A stretch of 64,000 bases of DNA from Curvibacter sp. PAE-UM. Its GTDB lineage: Bacteria > Pseudomonadota > Gammaproteobacteria > Burkholderiales > Burkholderiaceae_C. The stretch lies in NCBI RefSeq assembly GCF_001432305.1, contig NZ_KQ483358.1, positions 3,066,087-3,130,086 on the forward strand, read 5' to 3'. Position 1 is the stretch's first letter. Each line of letters begins with the position of its first letter. The notes under the pieces were generated by a model that was given only the letters and a program-made list of their open reading frames with translations, was not told the DNA's origin and ran no database searches. A program made the translations under genes and the position numbers. Of this stretch, positions 47,915 to 55,146 are shown piece after piece.

Positions 47915-48288
47915 CTGAAACGCCCGACCCCATCGCGAAAGATGTTTTCACCCGCGAACTGCTGGTCAAGGGCCGGCCCGTGCTGACCGACTCCGAAGGT
48001 TATCTGCGCAACCTGGGCGACTGGTCCGAGGACTTCGTGCGCGCCCTGGCCGCCCACGAGGAGCTGAAACTGGGCGACGAGCACTGGGCCATCATCCGCT
48101 ACCTGCGCGAGTACTATGCTGAACATGGTGTCCAGGCCCAGGTGCGCGTCATGATCAAGCATTTCACCGAACTCTGGGGCCCGGAGCGCGGCAACAACCA
48201 TTACCTGCATGAACTGTTCCCGCGCGGCGGTCCGCAGAAACAGGGCAACCGGCTGGCCGGCCTGTTGCGGACCAAGGGCGAACACTAA
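47911..48288 (+). CDS. DsrC/TusE-family protein lacking the C-terminal cysteines
   Basis: A 125-residue second DsrC-like protein of the dsr operon. The DsrC core is visible ([60 protein letters not shown]). The C-terminus ends LLRTKGEH, so neither redox cysteine exists. It has an extended N-terminus of about 20 residues ([18 protein letters not shown]). It cannot carry sulfur as DsrC does. A regulatory or scaffold role is inferred. Confidence 0.85.
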   Translation: MTETPDPIAKDVFTRELLVKGRPVLTDSEGYLRNLGDWSEDFVRALAAHEELKLGDEHWAIIRYLREYYAEHGVQAQVRVMIKHFTELWGPERGNNHYLHELFPRGGPQKQGNRLAGLLRTKGEH

Positions 48289-48308
48289 GCTAACGAGGAG
48301 CCAACACC

Positions 48309-48704
48309 ATGTTCACACTGACCAGCGCCGCAGCGCAACAGATCACACAAGCCGCCCAGGACAGCGGCGCCCAGGCCGCGGTGCTGCGCGTGGCCGCCCG
48401 GCGCGAGGCCGACGGCTCCATCGGCTACGGCATGGGCTTCGACGACGTCGGCGACGGCGACACGCGCCTGCAGATCCAGGACGTGCACATCGTCATCGCC
48501 CCGCACCATGTGGCGCTGCTGGAGGACACGACCCTCGACTTCGTCGAACTCGAACCCGGCCAGTACAACTTCATCTTCGTCCAGCAGGAGGCGGAGACGG
48601 CAGGCAGCAGCGCTGGCGGCTGCGGCACCGGGGGCGGAGGCGGTTGTGGCAGCGGCGGCTGCGGCACGGGGGGCGGTTGCGGCAGCAAGGGAGGTGCCCA
48701 TTGA
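48309..48704 (+). CDS. dsrR: DsrR, A-type scaffold-like protein with Gly/Cys tail
   Basis: A 131-residue member of the IscA/HesB family ([60 protein letters not shown]). The usual internal Cys of iron-sulfur scaffolds is absent. Allochromatium DsrR also lacks these cysteines and affects dsr expression post-transcriptionally. The C-terminal 33 residues are almost pure Gly, Ser, Thr with four Cys (for example [17 protein letters not shown]). Their role is unknown; metal binding is possible. Confidence 0.88.
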   Translation: MFTLTSAAAQQITQAAQDSGAQAAVLRVAARREADGSIGYGMGFDDVGDGDTRLQIQDVHIVIAPHHVALLEDTTLDFVELEPGQYNFIFVQQEAETAGSSAGGCGTGGGGGCGSGGCGTGGGCGSKGGAH

Positions 48705-49543
48705 AAACCAAACACATCACCGGCGCCGCGCGCGGCCGGGTCTATCTGGTGGGCGCCGGCCCCGGCGACCCCGAGTTGCTGACGCTCAAGGCCGTGCGCC
48801 TGCTGGAGCGCGCCGACGCCATCGTCTATGACCACCTGGTCTCCAGCGGCGTGCTGGACTTTGCCCGCGCCGACGCGCAGCGCATCTACGCCGGCAAGCG
48901 CCGCAACGAACACACCATGCGCCAGGAGCAGATCAACGCCCTGCTGGTGCAGCTGGCCCGCGAAGGCAAGCAGGTGGTGCGCCTCAAGGGCGGCGACCCC
49001 TTCGTCTTCGGCCGCGGCGGCGAGGAAATGCAGGAACTGGCCGCCCACGGCGTGGACTTCGAGGTCGTGCCCGGCATCACCGCAGCCTGCGGCGTGGCCA
49101 GCTACGCCGGCATCCCGCTCACGCACCGCGACCACGCCCAGGTGGCCATGTTCGTCACCGGCCACCTGAAAGAAGGCAGCGTCGCCGACCTCGACTGGGC
49201 CGCCCTGGTGCGCCCGAAGCAGACTGTGGTGATCTACATGGGCCTCAACGCCCTGCCCGACATCTGCCGCCAGCTCATGGCGCATGGCGCTCCGGCATCG
49301 CGCCCGATCGCCGCCGTGCAGCACGGCACCCTGGCCACGCAGCAGGTGCTCACCGGCACCCTGGCCGACCTGCCGGCCAAGGTGGCCGCGAGCAACTTCA
49401 CTTCACCCAGCCTGCTGATCGTGGGCGACGTGGTCAAGCTGCACGGCACCCTGCACTGGTTCGACCCGGCCACGGGTGACACCAGCAAGCTCTCGCACAA
49501 CGTGCCGGTGCAGTTGCCGATCAATCCGGCGGCGGCGAACTGA
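48701..49543 (+). CDS. cobA: Uroporphyrinogen-III C-methyltransferase
   Basis: A 280-residue SUMT enzyme that makes precorrin-2 for siroheme, the DsrAB cofactor. Motifs are [38 protein letters not shown], and [20 protein letters not shown]. The start is a TTG at 48701 that overlaps the dsrR stop (TTGA); GAGGTG upstream could serve as ribosome-binding site. It is the last gene of the dsr operon. A cassette array begins four bases after its stop. Confidence 0.92.
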   Translation: MKTKHITGAARGRVYLVGAGPGDPELLTLKAVRLLERADAIVYDHLVSSGVLDFARADAQRIYAGKRRNEHTMRQEQINALLVQLAREGKQVVRLKGGDPFVFGRGGEEMQELAAHGVDFEVVPGITAACGVASYAGIPLTHRDHAQVAMFVTGHLKEGSVADLDWAALVRPKQTVVIYMGLNALPDICRQLMAHGAPASRPIAAVQHGTLATQQVLTGTLADLPAKVAASNFTSPSLLIVGDVVKLHGTLHWFDPATGDTSKLSHNVPVQLPINPAAAN

Positions 49544-49547
49544 GTCG

Positions 49548-49607
49548 CTTCAACGTCTGCGGTAAGCGGACGCCGCAGGCGATCCGCGCTTGACTAAATT
49601 GTTAGAA
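49548..49607 (-). other. attC-like recombination site A (60 bp)
   Basis: On the minus strand it starts TTCTAAC and ends GTTGAAG, with partly complementary inner arms (GTC..GCGG / CCGC..GAC). The stop codon of the upstream cassette gene lies inside the TTCTAAC box, as is usual for gene cassettes. It is next to the cobA stop codon. Confidence 0.65.
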
Positions 49608-50105
49608 GTCAATTGAAAACTCCGCTTCACCCGAAGACACCGAAACATATGGCGCCACCTGTTTAAAGGGAGTACGGACCTCTACAGTTTCTCTGTCGTT
49701 AACTTTAATACTGGCAATGCCATTCTTGAAGCGGATATCGATCCGCATAGAGGAGTCCACTGGCACATTGACCAACGATTCAACCTTTACTTCTTTACCG
49801 CCAACAACCAGGCGGTAGCCAATCACAAGATAGTCATCCGTTGGCCTGTTGCGGATGGCCAGTACTTGAACGCTGTCGTTGCGATCTGTACCTTGATGAA
49901 TACCGATATACGAGGCAGCAGGCCACTGAGGCGAACTGTTGAAGGCTAGCAATCTCGCCGTACCGCGAAAGGAAACGTCGCCTGTGGGAGCCGCAAGGGT
50001 CTTCGCATTGAACTTTCCAGGCTCGGCGGAGAGACGAAGTGACCCAGCAAATGCCGGTGCACTCGCCAAGACCAGAGACAAAACCAACGAACCCAAGAAA
50101 CGCAT
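49602..50105 (-). CDS. Exported hypothetical protein (cassette gene A)
   Basis: A 167-residue protein with a Sec signal (MRFLGSLVLSLVLASAPAFA). The mature part is beta-rich and contains two aligned DRNDSVQVLAIRNRPTDDYL and VSSGEAEFSIDF segments. I do not recognise the family. The ATG at 50105 lies eight bases after the GTTAGAG box of site B, and the TAA stop lies inside site A. The region is clearly lower in GC than its neighbours, which fits horizontal acquisition. The frame extends to 50162 but that part is attC. Confidence 0.7.
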   Translation of the reverse strand: MRFLGSLVLSLVLASAPAFAGSLRLSAEPGKFNAKTLAAPTGDVSFRGTARLLAFNSSPQWPAASYIGIHQGTDRNDSVQVLAIRNRPTDDYLVIGYRLVVGGKEVKVESLVNVPVDSSMRIDIRFKNGIASIKVNDRETVEVRTPFKQVAPYVSVSSGEAEFSIDF

Positions 50106-50113
50106 GAATTGAC

Positions 50114-50200
50114 CTCTAACGTCAAAGCTGCCCGGCATGCAGCCAGCGCCGCGAAGCGGCATTCTGCGGCTGCGTGTCCGCGCCGAGCGAAATGTTAGGC
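50114..50200 (-). other. attC-like recombination site B (87 bp)
   Basis: On the minus strand it starts GCCTAAC and ends GTTAGAG. The interior forms a strong hairpin with nested GCAGCC/GGCTGC and GCCGC/GCGGC stems. The stop codon of cassette gene B lies in the GCCTAAC box. This is the best-formed attC of the array. Confidence 0.8.
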
Positions 50201-50662
50201 ATTTTGGTCATTCTTTTCTACATTTGAACAGCCCTTTACAAGAGCTGCTCTCCACTCAAAAAACAAGCCTTGTGTTACGCCCACAGCGATAACGACCACT
50301 GGCACAAGCAAGAGGAAGCCGTACCATTCAGGTGGACGGTCAAGGCGATAGCTGGAGCTGGACAGTATGACGACAGGCGTGAGAAGGATGTAGACGAGCA
50401 ACAAGTACAACCCGCGTTTTATCCATTTCGGACCCTGAGTTATTAATGCCGCATGATCGCCAACGCGTAGTACGCGCAAGGTGGCGATTGCGATTACGAA
50501 GCCGATTCCGACATTTACTGCGAAATGGACCCAACTATTGATGCTGAAGACTGGCGGCGCACTGATGGCTGTTGCGAATGCCTTGCCAGGCGACCATCCG
50601 ACGATCGACCAAGGAAGAAATGTTGCCAAGAGTACGGCGATGCCGAGGCTAAGTAAGCGCAT
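50195..50662 (-). CDS. Hypothetical membrane protein (cassette gene B)
   Basis: A 155-residue polytopic protein with about four hydrophobic segments (LLSLGIAVLLATFLPWSIVG, FAVNVGIGFVIAIATLRVL, GLYLLLVYILLTPVVILS, FLLLVPVVVIAVGVTQGLFF). No family assigned. The ATG at 50662 is six bases after a GTTAGGC box, and the TAA stop is in site B. A start at 50701 would lie in the attC. Compared with the surrounding dsr genes it is AT-richer. Confidence 0.68.
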   Translation of the reverse strand: MRLLSLGIAVLLATFLPWSIVGWSPGKAFATAISAPPVFSINSWVHFAVNVGIGFVIAIATLRVLRVGDHAALITQGPKWIKRGLYLLLVYILLTPVVILSSSSYRLDRPPEWYGFLLLVPVVVIAVGVTQGLFFEWRAALVKGCSNVEKNDQNA

Positions 50663-50668
50663 ATTGAT

Positions 50669-50753
50669 GCCTAACGTTGGACTTGACCGGCGCACGGGCA
50701 AGGCGCGACCGAAGGGAGCAGACGAGCTTGTACGTCCGTGTCGAATGATGGGA
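50669..50753 (-). other. attC-like site C, R' half, interrupted by the IS
   Basis: On the minus strand the sequence ends GTCAAGTCCAACGTTAGGC at 50669 just before cassette gene B. The other half (CTCTAAC box) is at 52194-52210, beyond the insertion sequence. The two halves together would give an attC of about 100 bases. Confidence 0.65.
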
Positions 50754-50838
50754 TGGACTCCCCCGTTTGTTTGCGCGAGAGTTGCGCACTGGTCTTCATT
50801 GGCGTGGGGATCAGGTCTTCAAACGAAAGGAGTCCGAC

Positions 50839-51921
50839 ATGCATGCTACTACCGTTGCCGTTGATCTTGCAAAGTCCGTCTTTCAACTCGTTGTAGCGGA
50901 CGAACACTGGCGCATCACCGAGACCCAGCGCCTCACGCGCACCCAGTTCGAACGCTGGTTCGTGAACCGTTCGGTCGGCCTGGTCGTCATGGAATCCTGC
51001 GGCTCGGCCCACCATTGGGCACGCTGGCTCAATTCCCTGGGCATCGAGGTGCGCCTGCTGCCGGCCCAGTACACCCGCGCCTATGTGCGGCGCAACAAGA
51101 CCGATGCCACCGACGCTGCCGCCCTGCTGGAGGCGGCCCGCGCCGCCGATATCCGTCCGGTACGCGTCAAGTCGGTCGAACAGCAGGCCCTGCAGGGCCT
51201 GCACCGTATCCGTTCCCTCTGGATGGGCACACGCACTTCACGCATCAACGCCCTGCGCGGCTTCTTGCGTGAATTCGGCATCGCCATCCCCGTGGGGGCT
51301 CGCACCGGGGTCGAAGCCATCAGCCGGGTGCTGGCCGACCCCAATACCGCTGTGCCCGAGCTGATCCGGGGTTCGGCCAGGCTGCTGGTGGAGGAGATTC
51401 GTCTGCTGGAGGCGCGCATCGCCCAGGTGGAGCGGGAGCTGGCAGCAGCGGCCCGACTGAGCCCGGCCTGCACCACGCTGCTCTCCATTCCTGGCATCGG
51501 CCTCTTGACGGCTACTGCGCTGGTGGCGGCGACTTCGGGCGATGTGAGCCACTTCCAGGATGCGCGGCACTTCGCCAGCTGGTTCGGCCTGACGCCCAGG
51601 GAGTTCAGCTCGGGCAACAGTCGTTACCTGGGGCGTATCTCCAAGAAGGGGGATCGCTACTTGCGCATGCTGCTCACGCACGGCGCCAGGAGCGTGTTGC
51701 GCGCGGCCAAGATGGCCGAGGGCGCGGGCAAGGAGGTGTGCGGGGTACGCCGCTGGGCGCTGGAGGTACAGGGCCGAACCAATCACAACAAGGCTGCTTG
51801 CGCGCTGGCCAACAAGCTGGCGCGCATCTGCTATGCCACGCTGCGTGACAAGTCGGCATTCGATGAAAACAGCCGGCTCAGCAAGAAGATGAACCGCCAA
51901 GCCTTTGTGATGCCGGCTTGA
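50839..51921 (+). CDS. tnp: IS110-family (IS1111 group) transposase
   Basis: A 360-residue DEDD-type transposase with a C-terminal Transposase_20 domain. The N-terminal catalytic acids are visible in VAVDLAKSVFQ, LVVMESCGSAHHW and KTDATDAAALLEA. The C-terminal SIPGIGLLTATALVAATSGD and RHFASWFGLTPREFSSGNSR segments contain the conserved Ser-rich region that supplies the nucleophile. The ATG at 50839 has an AAAGGAG site. These enzymes are guided by a structured RNA from the element's own noncoding end. Confidence 0.94.
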   Translation: MHATTVAVDLAKSVFQLVVADEHWRITETQRLTRTQFERWFVNRSVGLVVMESCGSAHHWARWLNSLGIEVRLLPAQYTRAYVRRNKTDATDAAALLEAARAADIRPVRVKSVEQQALQGLHRIRSLWMGTRTSRINALRGFLREFGIAIPVGARTGVEAISRVLADPNTAVPELIRGSARLLVEEIRLLEARIAQVERELAAAARLSPACTTLLSIPGIGLLTATALVAATSGDVSHFQDARHFASWFGLTPREFSSGNSRYLGRISKKGDRYLRMLLTHGARSVLRAAKMAEGAGKEVCGVRRWALEVQGRTNHNKAACALANKLARICYATLRDKSAFDENSRLSKKMNRQAFVMPA

Positions 51922-52181
51922 TCCACACACGAGAGAGTTGAAGTTCCCCTGTCTGCCTTTGCGACGAGATTGATCGACCATCATGGCCAACCGGGTTCCT
52001 CCCACACCGTCAGACGCCGATAACTCTTCCGGCTCTCATGCAGCCGCTTGTATTGATTGGCGCACCGGTGACGCAGATTCCATGTCGGCACGGGACTACA
52101 CAGATCCCACAACAGATGCCGGATATACGACTGCAGGCGCTTTACCCGTCGGTCCCCAATCGGTCAGTTTCTTGCACTTGA
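51922..52181 (+). ncRNA. Candidate guide RNA (seekRNA/bridge RNA) region of the IS
   Basis: 260 bases between the transposase stop and the right inverted repeat carry no credible gene. In the IS1111 group the target-selecting guide RNA is produced from this downstream region. I cannot fold it here; the location is the only evidence. Confidence 0.45.
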
Positions 52182-52193
52182 GGGGGAGTCCAT

Positions 52194-52210
52194 ATATGCC
52201 ATGTTAGAGC
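52194..52210 (-). other. attC-like site C, R'' half
   Basis: On the minus strand GCTCTAAC at 52210-52203 contains the stop codon of cassette gene C and is immediately followed, a few bases later, by the right end of the IS. Confidence 0.6.
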
Positions 52211-52524
52211 TCGAACGCACCGGTGTGGTCCTTCGGCCAGACGACAACGTACCGCTCGGACTTAAGGCGCTTCACGAGGAGCGCCTCCTTCAATACACCT
52301 CGGAGCTTAAGGACTGCCTCAACGCGATCAAGCACCGGCTGCCAGGTACCCAATGGCTTTATGAAGATGTTGAATCGGCCTTGACCCGCGTCGTGCCCAT
52401 CGACCGCAGCGAATGGGTTCCGTTGAGCGAAGGCCAGAACCAGACTTTCTTCGACTGCGACGAGGCGGTCGTAGTCACTGGCTCGCACGAAAGGCAGTTG
52501 TACGATCAGCTGAGCGTCGGCCAT
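52204..52524 (-). CDS. Hypothetical protein (cassette gene C)
   Basis: A 106-residue soluble alpha/beta protein (MADAQLIVQLPFVRASDYDR, DGHDAGQGRFNIFIKPLGTW, ALLVKRLKSERYVVVWPKDH). No function known. The ATG lies four bases after a GTTAGAG box and the TAA stop lies inside another CTCTAAC box, so it has the form of a gene cassette. An overlapping plus-strand frame (52201-52527) is longer but lacks protein-like composition and is rejected. Confidence 0.72.
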   Translation of the reverse strand: MADAQLIVQLPFVRASDYDRLVAVEESLVLAFAQRNPFAAVDGHDAGQGRFNIFIKPLGTWQPVLDRVEAVLKLRGVLKEALLVKRLKSERYVVVWPKDHTGAFEL

Positions 52525-52528
52525 TGAG

Positions 52529-52697
52529 CTCTAACTTGATATAGGCCGCAAATCTGTCGGCATAACAAAGTTCATGGTTCCTCCCGTTTATTGATTTAAG
52601 TGCCTGAAATATATCGGTTTTCCACCCGTTTTGCCCCATCGGAATAGCCATGAACAAAACCACGAAACCCCGCAAACCTGTCGGATGAACAAAGTCC
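52529..52697 (-). other. attI-like start of the cassette array with direct repeats
   Basis: On the minus strand CCTATATCAAGTTAGAGC resembles the CCCTAAAACAAAGTTAGGC end of attI1, and a GTTA lies about 30 bases upstream as in attI sites. A near-direct repeat (CCGCAAA.CTGTCGG..A.AACAAAGT.C) occurs at 52546-52575 and 52670-52697. A short frame with a GGGAGGAACC site (MNFVMPTDLRPISS) ends at the boundary. No integrase gene accompanies it. Confidence 0.45.
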
Positions 52698-52923
52698 GCT
52701 GCTTATGAACAAGGTCTGCACTGCCCGCGCAAGCTGTTGATTTTCATGGGCTTTCCGGTGATCTGTTGGTTATGTGCAGCATGAACAAAACCGGCAAACC
52801 CTGCAGGTCCGGAAGCGAGGGACGGTTTTGCGTCTCTTTGCCAAACGGGAAACAGACAAGTCGCCAAGAGGGTCGGCGCCGCGCCCGGGAGCGGCGACAG
52901 GGACGCGCTGTGTGCAGAGCGGC
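52536..52923. other. Gene-free 388-bp spacer with ATGAACAAA repeats
   Basis: No supportable gene lies between cassette gene C and the response regulator. ATGAACAA(A/G) occurs at 52650, 52685, 52705 and 52781, two of them followed by similar sequence (ACC.C..AACCC.GC). Purpose unknown. Confidence 0.5.
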
Positions 52924-53613
52924 TTACTTGCGCGTCTCGCCGCCCGCCGCCGTGCCGCCCTCGCCCGACGTGCGGTGCTCGAACGCAAACACCGCCGCCT
53001 CCACCCGTGAACCGAGATCGAGCTTGGCCATGATGTGGCGCACGTGCAGCTTCACGGTGTTGTGGCTGATCTCCAGGGCCTGGGCGATGACCTTGTTGCT
53101 TTTGCCGCGGGCCACGTGCTCCAGCACCTCGCGCTCGCGCTCGGTCAGGCTGTCCACCAGGTCGCGCTTGACCGAGCCCTTCTGGCCCTGCTGCCACATC
53201 TGCGCCAGCTTGAGGGCCATGCTGGGGGCCACCACCAGCTCGCCGCGGGCGGCGCGCTGGATGGATTCGATCACGTCGTCGGGCTCCATGTCCTTGAGCA
53301 GGTAACCACGCACGCCGGCGCGCAGCGCGCCGGCCAGGTCTTCCTCGGCGGTGCACATGGTGAGGATGACCACCGGGGTCTCGATGCCTTCGGCGCGCAG
53401 CGTGCGCAGCACGCTCAGGCCGTCGATGGGCCCCAGTCTCAGATCCAGCAGCACCAGGTCGGGCTGGTGCTGGCGCACCAGGGCCACGGCCTCGTCCGGC
53501 TTGCCGGTGTCGCCCAGCACGTCCATGCCGCCACGGCCGCGCAGCAGGTCGGCCAGGCCGCTGCGCAGCACGGCATGGTCATCCACCAGCACCAGGCGCA
53601 CCACTTGGGTCAC
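52924..53613 (-). CDS. NarL/FixJ-type response regulator
   Basis: A 229-residue regulator. The receiver domain has VLVDDHAVLRSGLADLLRGR with the acidic pair, the phospho-acceptor Asp in LVLLDLRLGP, and a Lys in YLLKDMEPDD. The C-terminal LuxR-type HTH is LTEREREVLEHVARGKSNKV. The start is the GTG at 53613 with GGAGG seven bases upstream; a TTG at 53646 is less likely. The kinase gene is 58 bases upstream on the same strand. It is the obvious candidate to bind the shared ACCC-type sites at soeA, dsrA and tusA. Confidence 0.93.
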   Translation of the reverse strand: MTQVVRLVLVDDHAVLRSGLADLLRGRGGMDVLGDTGKPDEAVALVRQHQPDLVLLDLRLGPIDGLSVLRTLRAEGIETPVVILTMCTAEEDLAGALRAGVRGYLLKDMEPDDVIESIQRAARGELVVAPSMALKLAQMWQQGQKGSVKRDLVDSLTEREREVLEHVARGKSNKVIAQALEISHNTVKLHVRHIMAKLDLGSRVEAAVFAFEHRTSGEGGTAAGGETRK

Positions 53614-53671
53614 GACGCAGCCTCCACGCCGGGCACTGCGGTCCAAGCGCCTTCGGACGGCCGTGCGGCGT

Positions 53672-54871
53672 TCATGCGCTCCCCACGTGCGCCGTCGGGA
53701 ACGGCACCGTCAGGCGCACCCGGGTACCGCCGCCCTCGCGCGGGCCGATCTCCACCACGCCGCCCAGGCGCTGGGCGCGCTCGTTCATGATGTCCAGCCC
53801 GAAATGCGCACGGCCGTCGGCCTGCAGGGCGGCCACGCCGCGGCCGTCATCCTCGACACGCACATCGAGATGGCTGCCGCGATGGCTCAGCGTCAGCCAG
53901 GCCTGTTTTGCCTGGGCGTGGCGGCCGACGTTGGCCAGCGCCTCCTGAATGATGTGGAAAACCTGCACTTCCTGCTCGCTCGTGAGACCGAGGTCGGGCG
54001 CTTCGTGCTGCACCTGCAGCGGGATGCCCGCGCGCTGGCGGAATTCGGCGGCCAGGACCTGCACCGCGTGCAACAGGCCCTGCGGGTCCATGGTGACGCG
54101 GAAGTTGGTCAGGATCTCGCGCAGGTTGCACTGGATGCTACCCATGGCCTGCTCGACGTCGGCAAAATATTTCTCCGAGAGGCGGTCGTCGTGCGCCTGC
54201 ATGGCGTCCTGCAACAGGGGCAGGCGCATGTTCACGAAAGCCAGGCTCTGGGCGATGCTGTCGTGCACCTCGCTGGCCAGGAACTTGCGCTCGGTCATCA
54301 CGGTGCTGGCCAGGGTCTCGCGCTCCAGCCGGGCGTTGTGCAAGGCCAGGCCGAGCAGCTCGCCGATGGAACGCAGCACGGTCTGCACGTCGGCGCCGAG
54401 CTCGGCCTCGCTGCAGAAGAACAGGTTGTACAGGCCCAGCAGGCGGCCGCGATGCCGCAGCGGCACGGCCAGCATGCGCTGGCAGTCCCGGTAGAAGCGT
54501 GCCTCCGACGGGTGATGACGGGCGCAGGAGCTCATGTCGGCCGTCCAGGCCGGGGCATCGCTGTCGGCGGCCACGCCGCAGGTGCCGCAATGCCGGTCCA
54601 CCAGGAGTTCGGCGATGCGCACCTCGGGCGGCAGGCCCACGTCGCCCACCATGCGCATGTGCTCACCGTCTTCGGAGAGGATGCGCACCACACCGGCCTG
54701 GGCACCGGCCAGGCGCACGATCGGTCCCAGGAACTGCCCCAGCAGGGTTTCCAGTTCCCGGCCCTTGCTCAGTCCGGAAGTGATCTCCGCCAGCAGACTG
54801 GCCACCGGCGGCGCATCGACCGCGGTGAGATCCACGGACAGGCCGCCCGCCTGAGGCGCAAGCCTCAGCAT
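53672..54871 (-). CDS. Soluble NarX-type histidine kinase with Cys-rich GAF domain
   Basis: A 399-residue cytoplasmic kinase without membrane segments. Residues 25-185 form a GAF-like sensor with cysteines in HCGTCGVAADS, MSSCARHHPS and YRDCQRML. The HisKA_3 phospho-acceptor is in ASEVHDSIAQSLAFVNMRLP, followed by the ATPase (QEALANVGRHAQA, VEDDGRGV, GLDIMNERAQRLGG). NarX has a similar cysteine cluster between its membrane and kinase parts. The cysteines suggest redox or iron-sulfur sensing. A GGGAGG site supports the ATG at 54871. Confidence 0.92.
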   Translation of the reverse strand: MLRLAPQAGGLSVDLTAVDAPPVASLLAEITSGLSKGRELETLLGQFLGPIVRLAGAQAGVVRILSEDGEHMRMVGDVGLPPEVRIAELLVDRHCGTCGVAADSDAPAWTADMSSCARHHPSEARFYRDCQRMLAVPLRHRGRLLGLYNLFFCSEAELGADVQTVLRSIGELLGLALHNARLERETLASTVMTERKFLASEVHDSIAQSLAFVNMRLPLLQDAMQAHDDRLSEKYFADVEQAMGSIQCNLREILTNFRVTMDPQGLLHAVQVLAAEFRQRAGIPLQVQHEAPDLGLTSEQEVQVFHIIQEALANVGRHAQAKQAWLTLSHRGSHLDVRVEDDGRGVAALQADGRAHFGLDIMNERAQRLGGVVEIGPREGGGTRVRLTVPFPTAHVGSA

Positions 54872-55073
54872 GGCGCCCTCCCGGCCGGACGGCTGCTCGT
54901 TTTCATCAGGTCTCTCTCTGCACCATGCTGGAGCACGGTATATGGTTATATATTCAGCAATCAGTATATTTACGAATACCCCCGGGGGGAAGGGCTATTG
55001 CTGCCTTTGGACCTCAGGTTTTCCCTGACTTGCCGGGGCCGTTTCGCCGTTTCACCCCCGGGCATACCCCATA

Positions 55074-55117
55074 ACCCATTTGGGTGAGGTGTCAATTACC
55101 CGTGTCGGTAATAGACG
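55074..55117 (+). promoter_or_regulatory. soeA promoter with shared regulatory blocks
   Basis: ACCCA-TT-TGGGT (12 bp, 55074-55085) is followed after 12 bases by ACCCGTGTCGGTAATAGACG (55098-55117), 30 bases before the soeA start. The same order and nearly the same spacing occur in the dsr spacer and upstream of tusA. The TAATAG hexamer is a probable -10; the 12-mer would be centred near -40, a usual activator position. The remaining spacer (54872-55073) contains an AT-rich stretch near 54940-54985. Confidence 0.6.
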
Positions 55118-55146
55118 TTTAACCCCGGACTTGAGGTAATCCGGGG

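Larger units (their letters stand above)
50754..52193 (+). mobile_element. IS1111-type (IS110 family) insertion sequence in an attC site
   Basis: The transposase gene is flanked by 12-bp inverted repeats, ATGGACTCCCCC at 50754-50765 and GGGGGAGTCCAT at 52182-52193. The 1440-bp size and the long noncoding stretch downstream of the transposase fit the IS1111 subgroup. Such subterminal repeats lie a few bases inside the true ends. The split attC halves flank it on both sides, matching the known attC preference of an IS1111 group. Confidence 0.85.

Noticed and set aside
52201-52527. 108-residue plus-strand frame opposite cassette gene C
   Set aside because: The minus-strand frame has better protein character and its start and stop are placed exactly in the cassette boxes.
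52536-52923. An integron integrase gene next to the array
   Set aside because: None of the frames in the spacer encodes tyrosine recombinase motifs; only the island integrase at 1069-2319, of another type, is present.
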